Assembly: GCA_021234155.1 (NCBI GenBank)
Contig: JAJEKV010000058.1
Coordinates: forward strand, 6,398,600-6,462,599
DNA: 64,000 nucleotides
DNA from: Isoetes taiwanensis
Lineage: Eukaryota > Streptophyta > Lycopodiopsida > Isoetales > Isoetaceae
Reading direction: 5' to 3'
This document shows positions 54,881 through 64,000 of this stretch, in pieces. The notes below the pieces were generated by a model, which saw only the letters and a list, made by a program, of their open reading frames with translations, did no database searches and was not told where the DNA came from. The first letter of the stretch is position 1; the number at the start of each line of letters is the position of its first letter. A program made the translations under genes and the position numbers.

Positions 54881-54937
54881 GATAAGATAAGATAAGATAA
54901 ATTTTTACGTCCACGGGAACCCAACGGGTTATGGGAC
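54881..54937 (-). mobile_element. Relic 3' end of a LINE related to the third LINE
   Basis: (GATAA)4 followed by TTTTTACGTCCACGGGAACC and GGGTTATGGGAC. The LINE tail at 21981-22021 has (TAGAA)n followed by TTTTTAACGTCCACGGAGAC and GGTCATGGGAC. Same orientation and layout, different pentamer. No coding part remains, so it is strongly 5'-truncated. Confidence 0.6.
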
Positions 54938-55440
54938 GGCACATGCAAGGGCAACAGCCCATCACCAAACACAATAACAAATATTAAAAGGCTACCAAGA
55001 AGAAGATAAGATAATGCTAATGCTAGTAGTAAATTTATGCTTCTAAAATTATCTAGACATAGCCAGTCCATCGAATCCTCCAAAGGGAAAAAATAGCTCA
55101 AAATACGAATTTTCAAATCATAGAAAAAGCCACACTCGATTTTTGGAATATGGAAAATGTTTTCCGGCAGTTAAAAGCTTTAAAACCTTACAAGACCAAC
55201 CTGAAAATAAAATCCAAAAAGTTTTCAGAACCCCGAAAAAACCAAATTTAAACAATAGGATAATGCCAGACAACTCAAATGTTATGACAATCAATTGTCT
55301 ATGGTGAGTTTGAACACAATGTTCAATGGGTTATATGAATTGAATACAATCAAAAAGCTTTTGTCAAAACATCCTTCTTTTGCAAGTAATAATATTCTTC
55401 TGCAAGTAGCGATGCAAATTATATCTTACAACTCTATACC
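54938..55440. other. No recognised gene
   Basis: AT-rich, with one additional AAGATAAGATAATGC near 55003 related to the pentamer tail. Confidence 0.45.
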
Positions 55441-56099
55441 TTGTGTTATTCCTAATGATTGAACTTTCAAAATGATGCTCAAATCCTAGACATTGAATAT
55501 TGCTCAAGAAGATATTATAATGAGTAGAGAAATGGAACCATATGCCAAAAACATCATCTGTGTGTTCCTGAGGCAGGCAAAATGATGCTCAACTCCTAGA
55601 TATTGAATGCTGCTAAAAAATGCACTATGTTGAGTAGAGCAATGGAACCATATATCACAAACATCAGCTGTGTGAAACATCATCATTTCCACTGCGACTC
55701 GCATGAAACCAACAACATCCCGATAGATAGGCTTTTCATTCATCTCAGCAGTTTTTCTACAATGGTATAGGGTGGGTAGCTGCACATCGCAGGCTACCCA
55801 AAAAATGAAAAACATAGGGAATATCCAGTTATAACACCTGGACCCCAAATAAAATTGTGTGCTTCTGAGATGTTGGCTAGTGTATCTGCGCCGAGAGCTT
55901 ATCACGGGGATTAAAAAACCCGCCCTTTTCGGGTTTTGAGGAAAAACCCTAGCGATAAAATCTCGGCAAGGGGCTTGGACAACGCAGGGCTGCTAAACGT
56001 TCCCACAAAAAAACCCACGCTCCGTAGAGAATATCGAAGTCGCGCATCACCCCTGGACCTGCACATCACCAACAGAAAAAACAATAGAGAAAAAACCTC

Positions 56100-56190
56100 A
56101 AAAAGCGAGGGGCTGGTCACGCGTGCCACGCGACAAAAAAACATTTACACCTCGAAAAAGCGAGGGGCTGGTCACGCGTGCCACGCGACA
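56100..56190. repeat. Duplicated 36-bp GC-rich unit
   Basis: AAAAAGCGAGGGGCTGGTCA plus the following CGCGTGCCACGCGACA occurs at 56100-56135 and 56155-56190. It contains TGGTCACGCGTGCCA, a near-palindrome around ACGCGT. Confidence 0.9.
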
Positions 56191-56243
56191 ATTAAAACAA
56201 TTATGAACATACAAATAACAATTTTAAGGGGGGGAAGGGTGGG

Positions 56244-57180
56244 AGCCATGGATACTGCTGAGAGATGAGAAAGCGCCGATGAAACGTCGATGAAGAACTC
56301 TGCAATAAGTAGCGATCCCCAACCTAATGAACGGCCTAAAAATGCATGCGATGCATGCCATGCATGCATGCTCGTCTCCTGCAAGAATCTCGATTCTCTA
56401 CGCGAATCGATGACATTCTTGCACTGCGACTCGCATGAAACCAACAACATCCCGATACCAGAGAACTTCAAATACTAGATCCGAGGAGAAAGGTTGAAGA
56501 TTGTCCTATGCCGGACAAAAGGGCAAAGATAGAAGAGGTTAGAAAGGATAGGAATGGCCAAGAAAGAGTAGCTCATGCAAGAAGAAGCCCCTCCTCCACA
56601 TGAGATCAAAGAATAGAAGCCATGGATACTGCTGAGAGATGAGAAAGCGCCGATGAAACGTCGATGAAGAACTCTGCAATAAGTAGCGATCCCCAACCTA
56701 ATGAACGGCCTAAAAATGATGCGATGCATGCATGCGACGCATGCCATGCATGCATGCTCGTCTCCTGCAAGAATCTCGATTCGCTACGCGAATCGATGAC
56801 ATTCTTACCTTTGCGACTCGCATGAAACCAACAACATCCCGATACCAGAGAACTTCAAATACTAGATCTGAGGAGAAAGGTTGAAGATTGTCCTATGCCG
56901 GACAAAAGGGCAAAGATAGAAGAGGTTAGAAAGGATAGGAATGGCCAAGAAAGAGTAGCTCATGCAAGAAGAAGCCCCTCCTCCACATGACATCAAAGAA
57001 TAGAAGCCATGGATACTGCTGAGAGATGAGAAAGCGCCGATGAAACGTCGATGAAGAACTCTGCAATAAGTAGCGATCCCCAACCTAATGAACGGCCTAA
57101 AAATGCATGCGATGCATGCATGCGACACATGCCATGCATGCATGCTCGTCTCATGCAAGAATCCCGATTCGCTACGCGAA
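56244..57180. repeat. Tandem units of 374 and 387 bp
   Basis: Units start AGCCATGGATACTGCTGAGA at 56244, 56618 and 57005 (the third partial). They differ mainly in the number of GCATGCATGC-like words and near the unit joint. Minus-strand frames are open in each unit (RFIGAFSSLSSIHGFYSL), but this is explained by the repeat and no family is recognised. Confidence 0.92.
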
Positions 57181-57830
57181 TCAATGACATCATTTGCGTG
57201 TTCTTGAGACAAGCAAGTGAAAATACTTGTATAACAAAAGCGCTATGATCTTTGTGCATATCTTTTTTTTAATCACAACATATCGAGAACCAAGGATCAT
57301 TGTATGAGTACCAGATATCTTTTTGTCCTCATCTCAAAAAATTGAAGTCTACTCAAGATCTAGATCCGAAAATGTGATGATTTTTCTGCTTCTCCTCCAT
57401 TTTGCAAATATATAAATCAATTGAAGGTAAATCAAGTATGAACATGTTATTTTACCTAGATCAATATCATAATTGCATTGATGTATCCTATGGACGAAGG
57501 TATAACAACAATTAGATATCCTTTGAACCGTATAGAGCACAATCATAGGTAGATGCTTATAGAATTTTGAAAAAGCAGGAATGAATACAGCAATCCGTTG
57601 CAGCCAAATACTCCAACATATATTTCTCTAGATTTGTAGCACCCAAGAGCTGTGCCAACCAAACCTTGAACACTAGTTGAAATCTATCCTCTCTGGTTCT
57701 ACCATGTAGAGCTTTCTCCTGAAAACGAACTTTCTGACAAATTCCTACTTCAGTTTCTAAAGCATGGTGTTAGAAATTATGGCAGAGAATTTCTTTCACA
57801 ACATTCATTGCATGTTGGTGAATGCAGGAA

Positions 57831-59690
57831 AAAGCACTCTGATGCAGCAATTAACGAGGAAAATGCAGCATCCCAGAGCTCCGACAATTATACAGATCGC
57901 AATACACACAAAAAGGGAAAAAACTAGTGTATTGTTGGTGGAGGACGATGGCTCAGATGAAGGAATTTCCGACATTTTTTCCTAATTTTCATACCCCTGT
58001 TTTTGCACTTTTGAGTTATTTATTTATAGTAGGCATTTATAGCCGCCTTGTTTGGAACGTTTAAGTTGATCTGGTTGTTTCTTCGTCAGTATTCTAGATA
58101 CAGCCAACAGCCCTTGTTTTTTATCAAATCAGCCGTTGTTAGTGGTTAAGAATTAAGAAACCTCTTAGCTACTACAACACAGAAATTCCCATGATGCATC
58201 CTACTAGAACACAACCACAAATCGCTACTTTCAAAGCATTACCAATTATAATAACACACAAGTATGCTTCTATTTGGTCTTTGTGGACGAAAAAACCCAT
58301 TCTAGTATGGTCTACATCCCGTCCTTCACTCCTTCACGAAGGACTTATACATCATAAGTGCTTGACCATGAGGAACTAATGTCGAGCCCTTAAATATTAA
58401 ATACCATCATGTTATAACCACAAGAAACTTGTGCATATCCTTGACATATGCAGGGCATCATATGATGTCCATGTTATAAGCACCATGAAGAAAAAAAGTC
58501 GAGGATTATTTTTTGGATTTCGACGATTTAACGTGGTTAAAACTTGATCGCATTCGATATGAATGGGAAATGTGGAGGAGCTCATGGACCATCTACTCCG
58601 TTCAAAACTGGTAAGTCTGGCTTCTTCTGTCGCCGTGTATCGCAGCGATCTGCCGCAATAGCTAATGGACATCACGCAAGACGTCTTCAATCAACCCAAA
58701 GGCTTAGCGACACATGGAGGAAGCCGATTGAGGAGATGCAATTGGAGTCCTATATATAAGAATTGCAATGCTGGTTAATAGATAGATAGAGTGCTGTTGT
58801 GGATGTTGAAGCCAATGTTTGTACATATCTGGTGCCGTTCTAGCTCCTCAAGTTCAGGTAATTCTCTTTAAACTTTCATTCTGCTGCAGTTAATCTGGTG
58901 CTATTTTTATTGTTCTGTGCTACTTGTGTTCTTAGCTACATAGCTCTATCTCAGTTTTAGGCGCTCAAATATGAGAACTCTAATTCGTCCTCCACTCTTA
59001 TGGCCCTTCCCTTAAACCCTTTGCAGATCTTGATTGTGGTCATAATTTGACCAAATTTCTAGTTTTAACTCTAGAATCTAGACTAAAATGTTATTTTATC
59101 TTTGCCACTCTAGATGGAGCGTATATGTGTATATGCTGTTCAAGTTCTCTTGGGAACAGGGAAAGGGGAGACTTTAAAAAAACAAATGACAGGTGTAATA
59201 TAGCATAATAAACCTGGACTCTTGGTTTCCTTATAAATCATTGTTCCAGCCACATGGAATGGTACTTTTCAACAAAGGGTTGTCGTTGTGCCTTGGAAAA
59301 CCCCTTTCCACCCATCATTTTGGAGCGTGCCAATAATTGCTTTTCCAACACTAGTGTAAAGACCGTCCTGTAAACGCTGCTTTAAGACTTTACAAGGAAT
59401 CATAGTGGTTGTTCTAGGAGTGTGCTACAGAGGGAAGAATAGAGTAAAAGTTCAGATTCCAATAAAGTGCATCCTTTTCCGTGATTTGTTGGCTAGCTTC
59501 TGCAAAATTATGTGTGACTCAATACAGTTAATTATCATTATGTCATGCCTCAAAACGCGTGCTTGAACAATTTCTTGTAGCTCGTTAGAAAAATTCCCAT
59601 TTATGCGTAAAGCGGGCATTCAGTGAGCACATTTTCAAACTAAAGTAAGACCATTTGCTGCCCTTCAGATTCTGAAAATTCTCATATGGC
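57831..59690. other. No firmly recognised gene
   Basis: A plus-strand piece at 58559-58660 (NVEELMDHLLRSKLVSLASS, VAVYRSDLPQ, TAG, LMDITQDVFNQP) looks exon-like, with a donor-like GGTAAGTCTG at 58609, but I cannot assign it. The rest is AT-rich. Confidence 0.35.
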
Positions 59691-59698
59691 TTCACAGG

Positions 59699-60222
59699 TG
59701 CAGAACATGCTCTGCATTCCTTCTGAAGATGGAGTAGTGGAGCTACGGAGTTATCATCATGTGGGTTTGATCTCTACCTTTTTTAATTATATGTCAGGTG
59801 TAAAATCTAATGCAGCATACGAATATGCAGTTGCAACAAAATGAAATCATTATAGTTTGCATTTTGGGATTTGAAACAAGGTAGAATGTGCATTGCAGAT
59901 AATTAAGTTGCGGATGGGGTTGGGAATGTAAGAAACCAATCATGAACAAATTTCTTAGTGCTTCGAAAGCCTGTGCAATAATTGGAGCCATAGAGCATGC
60001 AAGCCTCATTTACTACCAGATCATAGAGGATGGGGTTTATTCTGAGAATTCCAGATATGTATTTTAAATCTGGCCGCCTGTTTGGTGGATCTTTTGGGAC
60101 AAATAGGACGTCTCAAAGAAACTGGAGATTTGCTTAGTGCCTATCTAAGGCATGCCAATATGGAGGTAGATGAAACTTGCTTTAAACAGATCATGCCTCT
60201 TGATTCAAAATGTGTGGTTACA
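59699..60222 (+). pseudogene. bHLH-MYC_N-like scrap and PPR fragment
   Basis: 59699-59762 follows a TTCACAG acceptor and reads VQNMLCIPSEDGVVELRS, resembling the bHLH-MYC N-terminal motif (VCIPxxxGVVELGS); this is short and tentative. 59949-60060 reads KFLSASKACAIIGAIEHASL, IYYQIIEDGVYSENSRY, a PPR segment. After a frame change, ILNLAACLVDLLGQIGRLKE and TGDLLSAYLRHA resemble the conserved MVDLLGRAGRLxEAEDLL of PPR C-termini. The intervening repeat is missing. Confidence 0.55.
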
Positions 60223-61486
60223 TACGTTCCGATATGAAATTAATATGCTGATGATGTAGCACAAAAGGGTTTTTTTTCAATCAATGGAAAATATAAGATT
60301 ATAGGGAATGTCAACAACTACAGATCCATGAGTTCATAATTTGAGAGGGTTTGGGTACAATTTCCATGAAAAATATGGAGATAGGCAATTCTCTAATTCA
60401 TGCGATTGTATTGCTTCACTTAGCATTATATTATTGTCTGTCACTTATTGTACAATGATTCTTTTCATTTGGACGCTTCACTTAACATTATATTATTGTT
60501 TGTCGCTTATTGTATAATGATTCTTTTAATTTAGACTATAGAGCCTTTTATGAGTTCAAAAAAGTAGCCCTCTATTAGGGATGCTATATTTTTGAGATTA
60601 GGGTATAATAAGACACAAAAAGAAGGAGCATCAAAGAAATAGGGAAATCCTTATATAAATAACCATGCATTTCTTGATATTGGCCTTTGAATACTTCGAA
60701 ATTACCAACATGCCCCTAATTTGAGGCGATGATCAAGATCAATGAATAATGAACATGCTTTAAAAAGGCCATGGGAGCTACGAAATCTTTATGGCACCAA
60801 TTTCTTATTTATGATTCAAAAATGAGACCTGAAGCTCATTTACCCCAAAAGAATCTATTAATAGACCACCTTCTTCGACGCCACAGATGGAAAAGAAAAA
60901 AATGGTATTTTTCTTTCTTGGATTTCTCTTTTTGTGAACATAGAATCCTTGTTGATTAATTCCGTAGTCCCATAAGTTGTGGTCAAATTCGAGTGTCAAT
61001 CTTCCTGATTGTGTTGGAGCCTCACCTGGCTGGTGTCTGATCAACTCTACATATAAAACTCTTTTTGGCTTTTTGCATTTCTCCTTGCATTCGTTATGAA
61101 GCATATGAATTCAATATTGTAAAATGTTGAAAACTATGTCTATGCAAAATATTTCTTTACATCCAATGCATTTTGTCTTATGACAAAGACTAAACTCAAC
61201 TTATTGAATAGGGTTGCATTATCAACTATGGACGTTAATACTAGGCTCAACTTTCAAACATTTCAAGTTGACAAACAATCCCCAACAACAGTCAGACATC
61301 TCCACTTGATGTCTCAAAAACCTATGTTAATGTACACCTAGAAAGGTTGTGTGTTGATTGATTCGTTGAAGTAGATTCTCATTATGGTAGAGGATATGTG
61401 TTCATTGCGTGGATGTTTTGGATGCATGCATGTGGAAATGACCTAATAAACTATATTTCTTCTTTTCAGGTCACGATAAATTTCTT
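60223..61486. other. No recognised gene
   Basis: Contains a duplicated GCATTATATTATTGTCTGTC-like unit (about 60422 and 60487). No coding similarity. Confidence 0.5.
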
Positions 61487-62375
61487 GTATTCCTAATGAT
61501 TGAACTTTCAAAATGATGCTTAAATCCTAGACATTGAATATTGCTCAAGAAGATATTATAACGAGTAGAGAAATGGAACCATATGCCAAAAACATCATCC
61601 GTGGTGTTCCCCGAGGCGGTGCAAAATGATGCTCAACTCCTAGATATTGATGTTGCTCAAAAAGGCACTATCTTTGAAAGTAGAGCAATGGAACCATATA
61701 CCACAAACATCAGCTGCATGAAACATCATCATGTGTGTGTTCCTGAGACAACCAAGTGAAAATACTTGTGCAACAAAACTGTTATGATCTTTGCGCATAT
61801 CTTTCTTTTTAATCTGCAACATATCGTAACCAAGGATCATTGTATGAATACTAGATATTTTCTGTCGTCATCTCAAAAAATTGAAGTATACTCAAGATCT
61901 AGATCCAAGGAAATGTGATGATTTTTTCTGCTTCCCCTCCATTTTGCAAATATATAAATCAATTGAAGGTAAATCAAGTATGAGCGTGATATTTTACCTA
62001 GATTCAATTTATAATTGCATTGATGCATGATACTAAGAGGAAAAGAGTATCCTATGGACGAAAGTATAGCAACAATAGATATCCTTTGAATTGTATAGGG
62101 CAGAACCATAGATAGATGCTTATAGAATTTTGAAAAAGCAGGAATGAGTACAGCAATCCGTTGCAGCCAAGTACTCAACATGTATTTCGCTGGATTTGTA
62201 GCACCCAAGAGCTATGCCAACTAAACCTTGAACACTGGTTGAAATCTATCATCTGGTCCTACTATGTAGAGCTTTCTCCTGAAAACGAACTTTCTGACAA
62301 ATTCCTGTTTTAGTTCCTAAAGCATGGTGTTATTATGGCAGAGAATTTCTTTCACAACATTCATTGCATGTTGGT
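61487..62375. repeat. Segmental duplication D, copy 2 (uninterrupted)
   Basis: Continuous counterpart of 55441-57830 without the 1.5-kb insertion. It diverges after CATGTTGGTTAAT at 62375. Confidence 0.88.
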
Positions 62376-62571
62376 TAATATCAAATTTCTTTGTTGTGGG
62401 CAATTCTTGGGTATTATGTGATTATGCTCCCCTTGTCTATGTGCTCTGCACTTTATACATTGGTCATACATGGGACTTTGATGCTCATTCTTATGTAGCT
62501 ATGACTTCACTTTCCAGCACACTGCCAAACAGAAAGTGGTGGTGTACTTGCGCGTCTCCATGTTGATGACA

Positions 62572-62735
62572 TGAATGCATCACCATATTTGTCCCCAACA
62601 ACAAGATCATGAGGTACAACCCCCTCAATCTCCTCCATATCCTACTGGGAAAGGTGCAAAGTCAGTGCTGAGACATTCTCCTTCAAATTACTGAGCCTTG
62701 TCGTGCCAAGAATGGGTGCAACACCATTTTCTTGA
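62572..62735 (-). pseudogene. Aldo-keto reductase C-terminal fragment
   Basis: Reads ENGVAPILGTTRLSNLKENV, SALTLHLSQ, TAG, DMEEIEGVVPHDLVVGDKYG. This matches the end of plant perakine-reductase/auxin-induced-type aldo-keto reductases (PIPGTTxxxNLxENIxALxVKL, EDLxEIE, GDRY). Only about 55 residues remain and one stop interrupts them. It abuts duplication copy C on its 5' side. Confidence 0.8.
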
Positions 62736-62738
62736 TTG

Positions 62739-63069
62739 ACACTTACACTTCAGCATCTTCGATCTTAATCTTGCTCAACTAAAAGTTGATGCTCGTGTTT
62801 GTACCTTATATTATCATTACAAGCTAACCATAAAAAGGGTTCCATGGATGAGCATGTGGACGTAGTTGTTAAGCTACACATAGATTTCTCCACTTTAGGT
62901 TCCAGGTCAAAAGTTTGTGCCATGAATGACACTCATTGAAATACATATATGCTTACATAGAATCCAAAGTTTGTGCCATGAATCACACTCATTGAATACA
63001 TATGCTATGCTGAAAATTCATACACAAGACTTTTAAATGGAGGTGGCGTATGTCAAGAAGCCAACCAAC
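62739..63069. repeat. Segmental duplication, copy C
   Basis: Matches 36888-37222 (copy A): CACTTACACTTCAGCATCTT, CTCAACTAAAAGTTGATGC, GTTTGTGCCATGAATGACAC (present twice here, near 62912 and 62967). It lies downstream of the kinase gene. Confidence 0.85.
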
Positions 63070-63318
63070 CTCTATAAACAATTCTATTGTATTTAAAAAA
63101 TATGTCAGGAAGGTGGCATATCTGAGAAGCCAACCTTCACAAATAATTGTATTCAAAAAATATGCCATGGAGGTGGCGTATGTACAAAAAATATCAAGCC
63201 TTTTGCCTTTGAGTGGCAAATTAACATATTTACAGAAAGAATGTCCTTCCTTTCAGCAGGCAATTTCACAGCCTAGGGCCTCACTAATAATTAACATATT
63301 TACAGAAAGAATGTCCTT
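63070..63318 (-). other. Kinase gene 3' flank with local duplication
   Basis: The stretch ATTAACATATTTACAGAAAG through CAGCAGGCAATTTCACAG occurs at 63222-63271 and again at 63292-63339, so the last codons of the kinase and the start of its 3' UTR are tandemly duplicated. Related sequence occurs at 51926-52128. Confidence 0.8.
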
Positions 63319-64000
63319 TCAGCAGGCAATTTCACAGGGCCTCACTGTTCTGATGAGCTTAGCAGGAACACCATATTTGAAGCATGGCCTCTTACGTTTT
63401 AAGCCCTGAGGCGCACTTCTACTAGCACTAGAATAATATTTGGCAACCCAGGGATGTGCCAAAATTTGCTGCACAGATATCCTTTCCTCCGGATCAGGCT
63501 GCAACATCGCCAAAACAAGGCTCTTTGCTTCTTCTGACACCAACCCAACTGGCCAATGCAAGTGTGAGGCAGCCAGATCCTCGCCATGAAGCAGTTCTTC
63601 GTGAATTTCTGCAGTTTGTAGACTTGAGAAGTGATCTTTCCCTGTAAGCGCCCCATATAGGATCAAACCCAGACCCCATATGTCTATCTCTGTGGAATAA
63701 TACCCCTGCACAACCTCTGGAGCGAAATATCTTAGTGTTCCGACTCTGGATGTAAAACTGGGAGCCGAACCTGAAAAACGAGCCGATAGGCCGAAATCCG
63801 AAACCCTAACATCATAGGGTTTTGCTGCTGAGGTCACAAGAACGTTTCCCGGCTTCAGATCCCGGTGGATAATGCCCTTGTGATGAAGATCCTGTATAGC
63901 TAGAGCAAGATTTCGAATAAGAAGAGCAGCTTCCTTTTCACATAGCCTGCCTTTCTTCACGATTACATCAAGCAAGCTACATTCGCATAATTCCATGATC
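63319..64000 (-). CDS. Ser/Thr protein kinase, C-terminal part (gene runs off window)
   Basis: Open from the right edge to TGA at 63319-63321. Counting from the Met at 63996: catalytic loop HRDLKPGN (44-51), Mg-binding DFG (67-69), APE (92-94), DIWGLGLILYGALTG, and the final DPEERISVQQILAHPW of kinase subdomain XI. A basic tail (LKRKRPCFKYG) follows. The small size after APE and the lack of a regulatory domain resemble PPCK/CDPK-type (CAMK group) kinases, but the subfamily is not certain. The N-terminal lobe (ATP loop, Lys) is outside the window. No stop or frameshift is seen; this is the best candidate for a working gene in the window. Confidence 0.85.
   Translation of the reverse strand, partial: IMELCECSLLDVIVKKGRLCEKEAALLIRNLALAIQDLHHKGIIHRDLKPGNVLVTSAAKPYDVRVSDFGLSARFSGSAPSFTSRVGTLRYFAPEVVQGYYSTEIDIWGLGLILYGALTGKDHFSSLQTAEIHEELLHGEDLAASHLHWPVGLVSEEAKSLVLAMLQPDPEERISVQQILAHPWVAKYYSSASRSAPQGLKRKRPCFKYGVPAKLIRTVRPCEIAC

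Larger units (their letters stand above)
55689..57187. mobile_element. 1.5-kb insertion with tandem units, absent from the sister copy
   Basis: Bounded by the 8-bp direct repeat CATCATTT (55681-55688 and 57188-57195); the uninterrupted sister at 61725 has CATCATGTG once. The left terminus CACTGCGACTCGCATGAAAC reappears inside at 56428 and 56815, each time directly after the sequence resembling the right terminus (CGCGAATCGATGACAT). The insert is thus a partial tandem multimer. A short hairpin (CGATTCG-CTACG-CGAATCG) lies near the right end. No terminal inverted repeats and no protein recognised; element class unknown. Confidence 0.6.
55441..57830. repeat. Segmental duplication D, copy 1 (interrupted)
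   Basis: 55441-55688 and 57188-57830 together match the continuous stretch 61487-62375: CCTAATGATTGAACTTTCAA, GAGTAGAGAAATGGAACCAT, then GTGAAAATACTTG, ACGAACTTTCTGACAAATTC and CATTCATTGCATGTTGG. The two halves are separated by a 1.5-kb insertion. Confidence 0.88.

Noticed and set aside
55900-55950. Similarity of GGATTAAAAAACCCG...GGAAAAACC to 22055-22100 as a shared element end
   Set aside because: Short, GC-poor, self-complementary words of this type recur by chance; not enough to define an element.
56172-57212. Repeated minus-strand ORFs (FIRLGIATYCRVLHRR) as a gene family
   Set aside because: They follow the 374/387-bp tandem repeat and have no recognisable domain or splice context.
57835-57900. 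AGKSTLMQQL as a P-loop ATPase
   Set aside because: Only the short GKST word fits; no Walker B or ABC signature follows, and the sequence begins exactly where duplication D ends.

Overview
This is a land-plant nuclear window, most likely from a fern. It is AT-rich, has GT-AG introns of about 65-90 bp, plant-only gene families (chlorophyllase, folate-biopterin transporter, GH17 glucanase, PLS-type PPR proteins) and a heavy load of nested retrotransposons. The fern call rests mainly on the style of the PPR repeats and is an inference. Nothing resembles a prokaryotic or organellar segment, and I saw no tRNA, rRNA or CRISPR.

Layout. 1-6.1 kb: a minus-strand L1-type LINE (copy 1) cut by the left edge. 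7.07-9.86 kb: two decayed minus-strand genes, an FCP1-like HAD phosphatase with an in-frame TGA and a coiled-coil/RING-like gene I cannot name. 10.5-13.1 kb: a complete non-autonomous LTR element (756/758-bp LTRs, CTGCT target duplication, TGGTATCAGAGC primer site) without coding capacity. 13.2-20.0 kb: a full-length second L1-type LINE (copy 2) with a 32-nt poly(A), target duplication, a short 5' ORF shared with copy 1, an ATGA overlap between ORF1 and ORF2, and a possible extra ORF after ORF2. 20.0-21.3 kb: a multi-exon folate-biopterin transporter pseudogene. 21.9-34.3 kb: a third LINE of another family (coiled-coil/RRM ORF1p, EN-RT ORF2, a pentanucleotide-repeat tail), split inside ORF1 by a young Ty3/gypsy element (26,990-34,042, 5-bp duplication GGGAA, LTRs differing by two substitutions and one 19-bp repeat unit).

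34.3-64 kb is a gene-fragment graveyard. It holds a GH17 piece, an F-box piece in frame with a PPR pseudogene, a decayed hAT-type transposase that kept its introns, an unrecognised spliced gene, a chlorophyllase piece, a second PPR piece, an aldo-keto reductase piece and several families of dispersed duplicated segments. One duplicated segment carries a 1.5-kb insertion, with tandem 374/387-bp units, that its sister copy lacks. At the right edge lies the only apparently intact cellular gene, the C-terminal part of a Ser/Thr kinase on the minus strand.

How it fits together: the parts do not form a pathway. The window is a record of nested insertions (LTR element, LINEs, gypsy into LINE), decay of single genes by nonsense codons and frameshifts, and local segmental duplication that shuffled the 3' flank of the kinase gene with other fragments.
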